Positions 1 to 8,868 of a stretch of 64,000 nucleotides of DNA are shown piece by piece. The DNA is from Candidatus Methanomethylophilaceae archaeon (GTDB lineage: Archaea > Thermoplasmatota > Thermoplasmata > Methanomassiliicoccales > Methanomethylophilaceae), in contig JAFXUX010000037.1 in NCBI GenBank assembly GCA_017524805.1, positions 1-64,000 of the forward strand. The letters are read 5' to 3'. Each line of letters starts with the position of its first letter. Positions within the stretch are counted from its first letter, which is position 1. The notes beneath the pieces are model-generated. The model did no database searches and had not been told where the DNA came from. It saw only the letters and a list, made by a program, of their open reading frames with translations. The position numbers were made by a program, and so were the translations under genes.

Positions 1-153
1 CCATCCTGAATCAACGACGCTATGGATTATTGTCCAATTTTTGCAGAGTGCTGGCTAGCCTCATTGGACAGTTAGTTTCATATATGACGATTTCACGAAA
101 AAAACGGGTTCCGAAGCAAAGTCTGATGTCCAAGTCAAGATTATATCCAGTAC

Positions 154-510
154 ATGGACAAATACACTGTCGTCTCGGTATCCGGCAACACCTGCGAGGT
201 CAGGAAAAACAGCGAAACGGCCACCACGTCCATGAGCAAGCAGGATTTCCTCAGGCTCCTATCCGCAAAAGAGCAGTTAGCCAGATACTTCAGCGGATCG
301 TACTATTCAGTATCGGCGCACTATGAAAAAGATGAGAGCTACGGTTCCCTGAGATATTTCGAAGGCGAAGTCCGCACCGACAGATACGGTTTCATGGACG
401 AATTCGACATCGACATGTTCATAGATTCCCACAACATCCTCGAAACCGTTGATATCGAAGATTTCGGGATCTGGAGCCTCAGGACCAACCTTCCCTTCAT
501 CAATTTCTGA
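154..510 (+). CDS. hypothetical protein, 118 aa
   Basis: An open frame from ATG to TGA encodes an acidic, soluble 118-residue protein with no signal peptide or membrane segment. I do not recognise a family. The C-terminal half is rich in Asp, Glu and aromatic residues, and the N-terminal third looks like a small beta-rich module. It reads in the same direction as the membrane protein and CotH genes downstream, with a gap of about 115 bases to the next likely start. An overlapping frame at 30-326 has a basic, low-complexity composition and looks like a shadow. The gene is plausible from codon use but unproven. Confidence 0.5.
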   Translation: MDKYTVVSVSGNTCEVRKNSETATTSMSKQDFLRLLSAKEQLARYFSGSYYSVSAHYEKDESYGSLRYFEGEVRTDRYGFMDEFDIDMFIDSHNILETVDIEDFGIWSLRTNLPFINF

Positions 511-626
511 TCCAAACAGCTGGATTGCGGACCGTTCGCGATCCGGCCCCTTCCTCTTCTGAAATATCGTCCGCGAATCGACTGGCTGCCATCAATGTTT
601 TTATCGGCAGAGCACATCGTCCAGCC

Positions 627-1322
627 ATGTGGCAATGGATGGCGGCTGCTTTCATTGGGATGGCGCTGTTGCTGGCCGTCTGCATTGGCCGCAGACGCGG
701 AGCCGTCGAAGACAATGCTCTGATCTCTCTGCTCGGAGTGATCTCAGGAATGGTTGCGTGCATCATTCTGGCTTCGTTCGGCGGATTCATCTATCCGTTC
801 GGAGCGTTCGGGATCCATCTGTCCATCCCTTTTCTCGGAGCCGTCGCCATAATAGAGTCCGTCCGGTCCAGAAGCGAGCATTGGCCCTTGGTAGCCGTAG
901 CCGGATGCGTATCGATAACAGCCATAGCGCTGATATACTCAGGGCATGCGGGCCTGTATGTGGGAACCCTCATCTCGATGGCCGCCGTGACGGTAGCGCT
1001 GGTGCTCTCCGATCTCGGGGACTTCATAATCAAGCCCAAACAGAGCATCCCGCTGAATGCGCTCGCAGTTCTCGCGGCCGCCATCGGGATTGCGCTCCTA
1101 TGGCTCGGGATCATAGGCACCTCAACTCTCCTGACGGATTATCTGGACGTCCTCAACATCGCATCAGGAATCTTCTTCGCGGCCGCGGAACTCCTGGCGT
1201 GCGTCTCAGCGTTCCGTTGCGGAGGGCATAAGACAGCCGCATCTTCGGCTTTGGCTATGTCTCTGCTGGCAGGAGCCGTCTGCGTATTCTCGTTCATCGC
1301 TATGGGAGACCTGATCTATTGA
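627..1322 (+). CDS. polytopic membrane protein of unknown function
   Basis: About 231 residues and almost wholly hydrophobic, with roughly eight predicted transmembrane segments separated by very short loops. The frame is open from 525, but the first 34 codons are polar and lack membrane character, so I prefer the ATG at 627, which begins directly with the first hydrophobic segment (MWQWMAAAF). The stop codon overlaps the likely TTG start of the CotH-family gene, so the two are probably co-translated. No transporter or enzyme motif is visible. A role in the envelope alongside the CotH protein is inferred from the overlap only. Confidence 0.65.
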   Translation: MWQWMAAAFIGMALLLAVCIGRRRGAVEDNALISLLGVISGMVACIILASFGGFIYPFGAFGIHLSIPFLGAVAIIESVRSRSEHWPLVAVAGCVSITAIALIYSGHAGLYVGTLISMAAVTVALVLSDLGDFIIKPKQSIPLNALAVLAAAIGIALLWLGIIGTSTLLTDYLDVLNIASGIFFAAAELLACVSAFRCGGHKTAASSALAMSLLAGAVCVFSFIAMGDLIY

Positions 1323-2515
1323 ATCAGACCGTTGCGAAAGCGTTGATTTCTCTGGTGCTGATCGCTTCCATTGCTGCGGCCCTCATAACTTCCGAGCATC
1401 CGGAACCGGAGCACGATGAGAGCTTCCCCTGCCTGAGCATAGACACCAGAGGCGTAGCCATCGAGACCAAAGACGCATACATCCGCTGCACGGTCGACGC
1501 GGAATCCGGACAGGGAGACATCTCCCATGCGGAAGCGGGCATCAAGGGCCGCGGGAATTCGACCTGGGAACAGCCCAAGAAACCGTATGCCGTCAAGTTC
1601 AGCGAAAAGACCTCTCTCTTCGGGAACGGTCCCTCCAAAACATGGGTCCTTCTGGCGGATTACTTGGACAAAAGCATGCTCAGGAACAGAATGTCCCAAT
1701 CGGTAGCGGAAACTCTGGGCGTGGATTCCCTTTCGTCGCAATACGTCAGCCTATACCTCAACGGCGAATATATGGGGCTTTATCTGCTCATCGAGAAGAT
1801 CGGACTGGATGACGCAGACGAATCGGGTTTCATATTGGAGATGGACTCGCATGCAGCCTCGGAAGGCACCGAGGGTATTGATTACTTCTCGGTCAACGGA
1901 AAGGACTATGGGATCAAGGATTTGGATTGCACTCCGGAGCGGACCGCCGAGATAAAGGGATTCATGGAAGCCATATGGGATGCCATCGATTCGGACGAAT
2001 GGTCTCGGGTTCAGGAGATGCTGGACCCGGAATCTTTCGCGGCGACGTACATTGTTGAAGAACTGTTCCACGATGCCGACGTCAACCTCTCCAGCTTCTA
2101 CTTCCATTTGGGCGAGGACGGGAGATTATGCAGCGGGCCGATATGGGACTTCGACCTTTGCGCCGGCAATTACAACACGATGCATGCCAATGACCCGGAG
2201 TTCATGTACGTCGCCCTGATGAGCGATTGGTACTCATCCCTTCTGGGATACGATGAGTTCCGCGCCTTGGTATCGGAGATGCTGAAGGATAAGGGGCAGT
2301 ACATCAGATCGGCGATAAACGAGACAGTAGCATATGCGATCCAGCATGACGGCGATTTCCTGAAGAACTACGGGAAATGGTCCACCTTAGACCGGCATGT
2401 TGATATGAATCCGCTGGCGCTCATGGCCTTGGACACTTGGAAAGAACACGTTGATCTTCTGGCCGCCTGGCTGGAAAGAAGCCTGGAATCCATGCTGAAG
2501 GAATACTGCGGATGA
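1319..2515 (+). CDS. CotH-family exported protein (kinase-like fold)
   Basis: 398 residues. A hydrophobic segment at residues 5-21 is a signal peptide or anchor. The body carries the CotH signature blocks: IKGRGNSTW near residue 77, WVLLADYLDKSMLRNR near 109-124, YVSLYLNGEYMGLYLL near 141-156, and a GPIWDFD block near residue 278 that matches the metal-binding DFD position of the family. CotH proteins have an atypical protein-kinase fold. In spore formers CotH phosphorylates coat proteins, and related proteins occur in gut microbes and fungi. Here it is probably extracytoplasmic. The start is a TTG that overlaps the TGA of the preceding membrane-protein gene. Substrate unknown. Confidence 0.85.
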   Translation: MNQTVAKALISLVLIASIAAALITSEHPEPEHDESFPCLSIDTRGVAIETKDAYIRCTVDAESGQGDISHAEAGIKGRGNSTWEQPKKPYAVKFSEKTSLFGNGPSKTWVLLADYLDKSMLRNRMSQSVAETLGVDSLSSQYVSLYLNGEYMGLYLLIEKIGLDDADESGFILEMDSHAASEGTEGIDYFSVNGKDYGIKDLDCTPERTAEIKGFMEAIWDAIDSDEWSRVQEMLDPESFAATYIVEELFHDADVNLSSFYFHLGEDGRLCSGPIWDFDLCAGNYNTMHANDPEFMYVALMSDWYSSLLGYDEFRALVSEMLKDKGQYIRSAINETVAYAIQHDGDFLKNYGKWSTLDRHVDMNPLALMALDTWKEHVDLLAAWLERSLESMLKEYCG

Positions 2516-2540
2516 CAGTGTCAAAATCTAATAGAAAATC

Positions 2541-2548
2541 TTATATAA
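2541..2548 (+). promoter_or_regulatory. TATA box for 5S rRNA
   Basis: TTATATAA lies in an AT-rich stretch, and its centre is about 25 bases before the inferred 5' end of the 5S rRNA. This is the spacing expected for an archaeal TBP site, so the 5S gene has its own promoter. Confidence 0.6.
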
Positions 2549-2569
2549 AATGAATATATCCAAGGTTTC

Positions 2570-2693
2570 GGCAAGACGGCCATAGCGGCGGGGAAACACC
2601 CGGTCCCATCCCGAACCCGGCAGTAAAGTCCGCCCGCGTACCTGTCTGTACTGTATTGCGCAAGCGTACGGGAACTCAAGCACGCTGTCTGCC
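2570..2693 (+). rRNA. rrf: 5S ribosomal RNA, solitary
   Basis: The sequence begins GGCAAGACGGCCATAGCGGC and keeps the hallmark internal segments of archaeal 5S rRNA: GGGGAAACACCCGGTCCCAT, CCGAACCCGG and GTACGGGAACTC. The first eight bases pair with GTCTGCC at the 3' end with one bulge, giving helix I, which sets the ends to within one or two bases. Overall it resembles Thermoplasma-type 5S RNA. No 16S or 23S rRNA gene is adjacent: protein genes for CotH and GalE flank it, and it has its own TATA box. Unlinked rRNA genes are characteristic of Thermoplasmata. Confidence 0.92.
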
Positions 2694-2794
2694 ACTTCTT
2701 CATTCTATTCTGTCAGATTGCTTGCTGCGAACATCCCATCTCCAAAACAGAAATAAATGGTCAACGTTCATAACAGCGCAGAAAGGGACGGAAC

Positions 2795-3805
2795 ATGTCG
2801 GCGATACTCGTGACCGGAGGATGCGGATACATAGGATCCCATTGCGCATTGTCCCTTTTTGACAGCGGATACGACGTCATCATTCTGGACGACTTCTCAA
2901 CAGGTTCGCCTTCCATCGGGAAATCACTTGAATCCTCTTCCGAACGCATTAGAATCGCCGAAGGGAGCCTTCTCATCCCCGCGGACATAGACCAGATCTT
3001 CGATAACGGAGATATCGGCGCCGTAATCCATCTGGCCGGCTCCTCCCAAGTCGCCGAATCCGTGTCCGACCCCGGAAAATACTATCGCAACAACGTCGTA
3101 GGGACGGTGAACCTTCTGGAATCCATGAGACTCCATGGGATAGGAAAAATCGTGTTCTCGTCCTCAGCCGCGGTCTACGGCGAGCCGGAATACGTCCCGA
3201 TCGACGAGTCTCATCCCCTGAATCCCATAAACCCCTACGGAATGAGCAAGCTTATCGTAGAGCGCATCCTGGAAGACTATGATCGGGCTTATGGGATGAA
3301 AAGCGTCCGTCTCAGATACTTCAACGCAGCCGGAGCCGATTCGAAAGGGCGGGCGGGCGAATGCCATGAGCCGGAGACCCACCTCATACCGTGCATAATA
3401 AGGTCTGTTTTGGATGGGAACTCGAAATTCAGCCTTTTCGGCGACGATTATGACACCAGAGATGGCACCTGCGTCAGGGATTACGTCAACGTGGAGGATC
3501 TGGCGGAAGCCCATCTGCTGGCTCTGCGTCATTTGGATGCCGGAGGTGAATCCGGAAGCTTCAATCTGGGGACGAGCAGCGGCAGCACGGTCAAAGAAGT
3601 CCTGGCCGCCTGCGAAAAAACTATGGGAAAGCCCGTCCCGACAGAAATCAGAAGCCGCCGCCAGGGTGATCCGGCAATCCTGATAGCGGACAACAGGAAA
3701 GCGAGGGAAATCCTTGGCTGGGAGCCGAAGAGAACCCTCGAAGACAGCGTCCGTACGGCTTATGCCTGGGAGCTGAGAAGAAGGGGGCTCACATCGTCCC
3801 CATGA
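2795..3805 (+). CDS. galE: UDP-glucose 4-epimerase (GalE)
   Basis: 336 residues, the usual size for the short-chain dehydrogenase-type epimerases. The N-terminal Rossmann motif GGCGYIGSH (residues 8-16) binds NAD. The catalytic serine block SSSAAVYGEP and the YxxxK pair (NPYGMSKLIVE) are intact, followed by the substrate loop YFNAAGAD and the RDYVNVEDLAEAH motif. It interconverts UDP-glucose and UDP-galactose for surface glycans in the cytoplasm. Its 3' end overlaps the convergent rfbA-like gene by 17 bases. A GGGACGG stretch just before the ATG may serve as ribosome-binding site. Confidence 0.93.
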   Translation: MSAILVTGGCGYIGSHCALSLFDSGYDVIILDDFSTGSPSIGKSLESSSERIRIAEGSLLIPADIDQIFDNGDIGAVIHLAGSSQVAESVSDPGKYYRNNVVGTVNLLESMRLHGIGKIVFSSSAAVYGEPEYVPIDESHPLNPINPYGMSKLIVERILEDYDRAYGMKSVRLRYFNAAGADSKGRAGECHEPETHLIPCIIRSVLDGNSKFSLFGDDYDTRDGTCVRDYVNVEDLAEAHLLALRHLDAGGESGSFNLGTSSGSTVKEVLAACEKTMGKPVPTEIRSRRQGDPAILIADNRKAREILGWEPKRTLEDSVRTAYAWELRRRGLTSSP

Positions 3806-4676
3806 ATTTGATGACGCCTTTGTAGTAATCGCCCTCTTTCATCGGCTCGATCCAGGCGGCCATCTGTTCCTTCGTGACGTAGCCCTTTCTGAGGGCTTCG
3901 ATCTCCGGGCAGAGGATCTTCGTCTCCCTCCTGACATCCATGTCCTTGATGTAATTGGCGGAATCCAGAAGGGAATCGAACGTCCCTGCGTCCATCCAGA
4001 CGGTGTCGTCGCTGACCGTCTTCACCTTCAGCCTCCCCTCCCTGAGATACATCAGATTGAGGTCGGTGATCTCCAGCTCCCCGCGGGCGGAAGGCTTCAG
4101 AGTCTTCGCTTTCTCCACCGCATCCCCGGGCAGGAAATACAGGCCTATGACGGCATAATTGGACTTGGGATTCTTGGGCTTCTCCTCCAGGGAGATGACA
4201 TTCCCGCCGCGATCGAACTCCGCCACACCGAACCTCTCCGGATCGGGGACCCAATGGGCGAATACGGTGGCGTTCGAGACGTCTTTCGATGCCTCCTCCA
4301 TGAGCCTGTCCAGATCCTCCCCGTGGAATATGTTGTCCCCGAGTATCAGGACGCAGGGGCCCCCGTCGGTGAACTTCTCTCCGATGATGAACGCGTCGGC
4401 TATCCCGCGCTGCACCTGCTGGACCTCGTAGGTTATCCTGACGCCGAACTGGGAGCCGTCCCTAAGCGTCCTCTCGAAGTTCAGCCTGTCTCTCTCGTTG
4501 GTGATTATCAGTATGTCCCTGATTCCGGCGGACATCAGGGTGAACAGAGGGTAGTACACCATCGGGCGGTCATAAACCGGGAGAAGTATCTTTGATATCG
4601 GGAACGTGGAAGGGTAAAGCCTGGTCCCCGCCCCTGCGGCGAGGATTATGCCCTTGGTTATCTTGGACGGAGGCAT
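3789..4676 (-). CDS. rfbA: glucose-1-phosphate thymidylyltransferase (RmlA/RfbA type)
   Basis: 295 residues, typical for the short nucleotidyltransferases. The nucleotide-binding signature GIILAAGAGTRLYP is at residues 9-22. It is followed by the sugar-phosphate block SKILLPVYDRPMVYYPL, the DGSQFGVRITYEVQ segment diagnostic of RmlA rather than GalU, and LGDNIFHGED with the metal-binding Asp. It activates glucose-1-phosphate to dTDP-glucose (some archaeal homologues accept UTP) for deoxysugar and glycan synthesis. It is convergent with galE and lies on the same strand as glmM upstream, so the three genes form a nucleotide-sugar cluster. The rest of the rhamnose pathway is not in the window. 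Confidence 0.85.
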   Translation of the reverse strand: MPPSKITKGIILAAGAGTRLYPSTFPISKILLPVYDRPMVYYPLFTLMSAGIRDILIITNERDRLNFERTLRDGSQFGVRITYEVQQVQRGIADAFIIGEKFTDGGPCVLILGDNIFHGEDLDRLMEEASKDVSNATVFAHWVPDPERFGVAEFDRGGNVISLEEKPKNPKSNYAVIGLYFLPGDAVEKAKTLKPSARGELEITDLNLMYLREGRLKVKTVSDDTVWMDAGTFDSLLDSANYIKDMDVRRETKILCPEIEALRKGYVTKEQMAAWIEPMKEGDYYKGVIKFMGTM

Positions 4677-4697
4677 ATGCCGTTATTAGGGACGGTG

Positions 4698-6074
4698 CTA
4701 TAAATGGTTCGTGGATCGACGGCGCCCGATGATATCGGATGCCTCCATGAGGAACTCTCTGGAGCGCCTCTCCGCGGCAGCTTTGTCCTTCGATTCAGAA
4801 TATACCCTGAACTTAGGCTCCGTCCCCGATGGGCGCATCAGGACCCAGCCATCGTCATAGTCTATCCTGAGGCCGTCGGTAAGGTTCGCTCTCTCGCCTT
4901 CGTGGCGCCTGGCTATATCGTTTATGACAAGGGATTTCAGATCGTCGGGACATTGCACGGCAGCTTTGATCGTGAAATATTTGGGCAAAGAATCCACCTG
5001 GGAATCCAAAGACCCATCCTTTGCCACAGCCTCCAGCATCTTGGCTATGGCCATCGCCCCGTCGCGGCAATACTGGTGGTCGGCGAATATCAGACCTCCG
5101 TTCTCCTCGCCGCCGAAGACCGCACCGTCGGCCATCATCTCGCGTGCGACTATAGGGGATCCGACGGCGGTATAGACGATTTCGCCGCCCGCAGACACCA
5201 CGGATTCCTCGATCACGCGCGACGCGGCCACGGTGGTCACGACTTTGCCGCCCCCGTTCTTAGATATGGCAGAGCGCCCCAATATTGCCAGAGACTGGTC
5301 TCCGGGGACATATCTTCCGGAGCCTGTGACGAAGACGCACCGATCAGCGTCCCCGTCGTGGGCCATGCCGAGATCGCATCCGGATTCTGCGGTGAGCCTC
5401 TTCAGATCGGCCAGATTGTCCTCGGTGGGCTCCGAATAATGGCCTGGGAACCTCCCATCTGGGGAGGCGTTTATGGTCAGCGCCTTCACGCCGAGCTTCT
5501 TCATCAGCAGAGGGGAAGTCAGCGAAGCGGCCCCGTTGGAGCAGTCCAGGCACACCTTCAGCCCGGCTTCCCTTATGAGTCCAGCATCGACTTTGGAGAC
5601 GACCGCGTCTATATAGGCCTCTCCCGCATCGGAAATGCGCGTGATCGAACCGACTCCGTCCCACCCAGGGCATTCCAGATCCATTTCGTAAGCGCTCTCT
5701 ATGGCGGCCTCCTCCTCATGGGAGCATTCGGTGCCATCGGACGATACGCATTTGATGCCGTTGAACTCCGGAGGGTTGTGGGAGGCGGTGATCATCACGC
5801 CCGCAGCGACATTCGGATGGGTTCTGACGTAATACTGCAGCGCCGGAGTCGGGACCATGCCCAGATCCATTATGTCTATGCCCATCGACAGAAGACCGGA
5901 TTCCACGGCGCAGACGACCATGTCCGAGGACGTGCGGGTATCCTTGGCAATAGCTATGACGCCAGGCCCCAGCACTTCCGCTATGGCTTTGCCCACTTTC
6001 AAGGCGAGCTCCGGAGTCATATACCCGTTGACTATCCCGCGTATGCCGTTCGTCCCGAACATCTTCATGGTCAT
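4698..6074 (-). CDS. glmM: phosphoglucosamine/phosphomannomutase (GlmM-type)
   Basis: About 458 residues, alpha-D-phosphohexomutase family. From the chosen ATG: MFGTNGIRG near residue 5, the phosphoserine loop TASHNP with Ser98, the metal site DGDADR at 240-245, the sugar loop GEENGG, and the C-terminal phosphate-binding RPSGTEPKFR. It isomerises hexose or hexosamine phosphates between the 1 and 6 positions, feeding the neighbouring nucleotide-sugar genes. The frame is open to a TTG at 6086, but ATG ACC ATG AAG ATG at 6074 fits the family start better. The gene ends in TAG, rare in this window, and TAA TAA follows in frame three codons later. Confidence 0.88.
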   Translation of the reverse strand: MTMKMFGTNGIRGIVNGYMTPELALKVGKAIAEVLGPGVIAIAKDTRTSSDMVVCAVESGLLSMGIDIMDLGMVPTPALQYYVRTHPNVAAGVMITASHNPPEFNGIKCVSSDGTECSHEEEAAIESAYEMDLECPGWDGVGSITRISDAGEAYIDAVVSKVDAGLIREAGLKVCLDCSNGAASLTSPLLMKKLGVKALTINASPDGRFPGHYSEPTEDNLADLKRLTAESGCDLGMAHDGDADRCVFVTGSGRYVPGDQSLAILGRSAISKNGGGKVVTTVAASRVIEESVVSAGGEIVYTAVGSPIVAREMMADGAVFGGEENGGLIFADHQYCRDGAMAIAKMLEAVAKDGSLDSQVDSLPKYFTIKAAVQCPDDLKSLVINDIARRHEGERANLTDGLRIDYDDGWVLMRPSGTEPKFRVYSESKDKAAAERRSREFLMEASDIIGRRRSTNHL

Positions 6075-6372
6075 ACGGAAAAACAACGCCGTAGATAAAT
6101 GATGACGAAGAAGAGCCTCATGCTTGTCCGTCCCCTATCCCTGCGGATCGTCTCAGTTTGTTCGGAAGGACAATTTTTTTTACCAATCATTAATGCCGTT
6201 TCCAGGGACGATTTGTATTGTTCACCCGCTGGAAAAAGATTTGAAAAGAGTTTTAAAACGCATTTATTTCCATTAATGCGGTCTGAAATCGACGGTGAAG
6301 CCAGGAAAGGTTGTGTCAGCACGCCGACCTCGTTTTATTTGGTCTTCCGATTTATCTGTCCCTTTGTCCTTA
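6075..6372. other. AT-rich intergenic region, no convincing gene
   Basis: Short open frames on both strands here have no recognisable product. The region holds upstream sequence for glmM on the minus strand and the 3' end of the cohesin/dockerin gene. Around 6258-6284 the sextets CGCATT and AATGCG form a small inverted repeat in an AT-rich setting. I see no RNA gene. Confidence 0.4.
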
Positions 6373-8868
6373 TCATCTGTAATTGTAGTAGAGAATAATG
6401 TCACTGGTGATTGGCCCAAAAATAACCTCAGTGTTAGCTAAATCGATAACGTTGAGGGTCAGAGTGGATCCACTAAAGGTAGTGGTGACGGGAGCATAGC
6501 TGTACTTTCCGTACTCTTCGAAGGCGAATCCCATCTTCTTTCCGACGTTGTCTCCGTAGGCCTGGATGACCTGGTTGAAGTCATCGCCGTAGTTGACATC
6601 GAAGGAGAGGTTGTATCCGGGATCGCCCTGGAGCCACAGCAAGACGTGCTGCTTGATGTGATCGAACTTGAACTCGATGGTATTAACAATCTTGCTTCCG
6701 GTGGGGTTGGCCTGGACGGTGATGGTGTACTCCTCGGCGGAGATCAGGACGTATCCTTCGAATGCTTCGGGAGCAGCGGGAACCCCTTTAGAGGGGTATC
6801 CAGGATAATCCATGTAATTGTAGGTGAATGCGGAGCCGTAATCCCGAGCAAAGGAAATGCCTGGAACGATTTCCTGTCCTTCGCAGGTGAAGATGACGTT
6901 TACTGCGTACTTCAATGGAGCCCTATCAAAATATGCATAGATAACCAAATTCTTGGTGACGGTTTCAGGGACATTGACCCAGCCTACAAAGCCATAGGCA
7001 TAATCTCCTAACGTTGATACTGTTGGAGTGGCAGTTATAGTTCCATACTTCCCTATCGAAATGGCATTGCCATCGATAGTGAGCTCAGTGCCATGTTCAA
7101 CGGTGATAGAAGCCCTATTGACAGACCCATATTTTTCTGGATACGCAACAAAACTTACAGTGTGACGATTTGCATATCCAGAATCATAATTGTAGTAGAG
7201 AATAACGTTCTCAGTAATTGGCCCATAGATGATCTCTGTATTGGCGGCGTCGATAACATTGAGGGTCAGAGTAGATCCATTGTGAGTTACAGTAGAAGGG
7301 GCATAACTATAAGTTCCGTACTCTTCAAAGGCGATTCCTATTTTCTTTCCGATGTTATCTCCGTAAGCAGCAATGACCTGGTTGAAGCAGTCGCCATAAT
7401 TGACATCGAAGGAGAGATTGTATCCGGAATCCCCCTGTAGCCATAACATGACATGCTGCTTGGCATGATCAAACTTGAACTCGATGATGTTCACGATCTT
7501 GCTTCCATAGGGCTTGACCTGGACGGTGATGGTGTATTCCTCATCGGAGATCAACACGTATCCCTTGAACGCTTCGGGCGCGGCAGGAACTCCTTGGGAT
7601 TGATCCCCCGGATAGTCCATGTAATTGTATGTGTATTTGGAGCCGTAATACTGGGAAGTGGTAATGCTGGGAACTATTTCCTGTTCGTTGCAGGTAAATT
7701 TCACGGTCACATCATATTTGTTCAGCTTCCAATGTGCATACAGAATCGTATCCGAATCTATGGAAGTGGTGCTGAAATCAAACTTGTCGCCCCCATAAGG
7801 TTCTGTGTACCATCCTTTGAAAGTATACCCCTCTCTTGAGGGAGACCCGGGATCGGCGGCGTTCTCCCCGGATATGACGGTCTGAGCATAAGACACCGGA
7901 GATCCTCCGTTGGCATCGAATTTTACCGTGTATGTGATGACCGGAGGCACATCGGTGATGGTGATGGCCAATTCCTTGCTGGCGGGCATGTCGCTGGCTT
8001 TTACTGTCCCATACAGAGGGACGATCAGATTCTTTTCGGAAGTGATCCCGTTTATCGTCTGGGTTGAATCGCCATAGACCACGGATGCGACGACATCGCC
8101 GGCAAAGATTCTCTTCCCGAGGCCGACATCGATTTTCGCGAGATGCTTCTTTATCATGAGGGAATCTAGCCCGTTTATCTTGCCGTTCCTGTCGGCGTCG
8201 GCATTCTGCATTACTATGGGAATGTCCCACTTGGCGAGATATTTCTTCAGAGCGAGCGAGTCTAGCCCGTTGATTTTGCTGTTTCCGTCGACATCGCCCA
8301 GTATTCCTCCGCCGGAAGCTATCGCGGAAGACTTGACATTGCATCCTATCTCATCCCCGCTGACATTGAAAACGATTATATCGCTGAGAAGCAGGGCAAT
8401 CTGGTTGCTTTCCATATCGGTTTTGATGTCGAATCCGAGCGCCAGCAGCACTCCGTTTTTGCTGACATCCTCGAATCCGGAAGCTTCCCCGTATATTCCG
8501 TAAGTTCCGTTGTTATCTGCGCCCGCTGTCATCTCGAGTATGCTGCCGGAGACGATGCTGTTTTGATTGAGCGACATCGCTTCAGAAGGATAATTGAGGG
8601 TCATCTCGATGGACCAAATACCAGGGTTATTCTCCAGGGACACTTCGACTGCGGCGTAATTTCCGCTCAATGTATTGCTGACATTGATCTGGAAATCCGA
8701 TGACGCATCAGATTCTCCCATTGACGAGACTGCCGCTATGGAAACCACCGCGACAAGGACCAGCAGAAATGCTGCTGACAGATTCAGATGTTCATTCTCC
8801 CCTCCCTCTTGCATTTTTCCGCGGGAAAGCGGGCGGAAGAATCCGGCCATTGTTTTTGACATGATCAT
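6373..8868 (-). CDS. exported cohesin-dockerin-InlB repeat protein
   Basis: 831 residues. After a hydrophobic export segment (about residues 30-48) comes a cohesin-like domain (about 58-195). A dockerin pair follows near 200-262, with two Ca-loop motifs, DVDGNSKINGLDSL and DADRNGKINGLDSL, each followed by a KK(Y/H)LAK helix. Next is a Listeria-Bacteroides repeat (about 315-385, GYTFKGWYTEPYGG...ILYAHWK), and then two copies of a ~175-residue module of unknown type (about 388-570 and 655-831). The modules share blocks such as GVPAAPEAF, GYVLIS, EEYTITVQ and YNLSFDVNYGD, and a second repeat-like segment lies between them. The protein is probably displayed at the cell surface. The C-terminal duplication and the presence of both a cohesin-like and a dockerin module in one chain are unusual. 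Confidence 0.82.
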   Translation of the reverse strand: MIMSKTMAGFFRPLSRGKMQEGGENEHLNLSAAFLLVLVAVVSIAAVSSMGESDASSDFQINVSNTLSGNYAAVEVSLENNPGIWSIEMTLNYPSEAMSLNQNSIVSGSILEMTAGADNNGTYGIYGEASGFEDVSKNGVLLALGFDIKTDMESNQIALLLSDIIVFNVSGDEIGCNVKSSAIASGGGILGDVDGNSKINGLDSLALKKYLAKWDIPIVMQNADADRNGKINGLDSLMIKKHLAKIDVGLGKRIFAGDVVASVVYGDSTQTINGITSEKNLIVPLYGTVKASDMPASKELAITITDVPPVITYTVKFDANGGSPVSYAQTVISGENAADPGSPSREGYTFKGWYTEPYGGDKFDFSTTSIDSDTILYAHWKLNKYDVTVKFTCNEQEIVPSITTSQYYGSKYTYNYMDYPGDQSQGVPAAPEAFKGYVLISDEEYTITVQVKPYGSKIVNIIEFKFDHAKQHVMLWLQGDSGYNLSFDVNYGDCFNQVIAAYGDNIGKKIGIAFEEYGTYSYAPSTVTHNGSTLTLNVIDAANTEIIYGPITENVILYYNYDSGYANRHTVSFVAYPEKYGSVNRASITVEHGTELTIDGNAISIGKYGTITATPTVSTLGDYAYGFVGWVNVPETVTKNLVIYAYFDRAPLKYAVNVIFTCEGQEIVPGISFARDYGSAFTYNYMDYPGYPSKGVPAAPEAFEGYVLISAEEYTITVQANPTGSKIVNTIEFKFDHIKQHVLLWLQGDPGYNLSFDVNYGDDFNQVIQAYGDNVGKKMGFAFEEYGKYSYAPVTTTFSGSTLTLNVIDLANTEVIFGPITSDIILYYNYR

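Noticed and set aside
30-326. 98-residue open frame overlapping the start of the small hypothetical gene
   Set aside because: Basic, Gln/Arg/His-rich composition typical of an out-of-frame reading, no family features, and it overlaps a more credible frame.
4704-6098. 464-residue plus-strand open frame opposite glmM
   Set aside because: It is the antisense of a well-supported phosphohexomutase; length reflects the codon use of the true gene, not coding potential.
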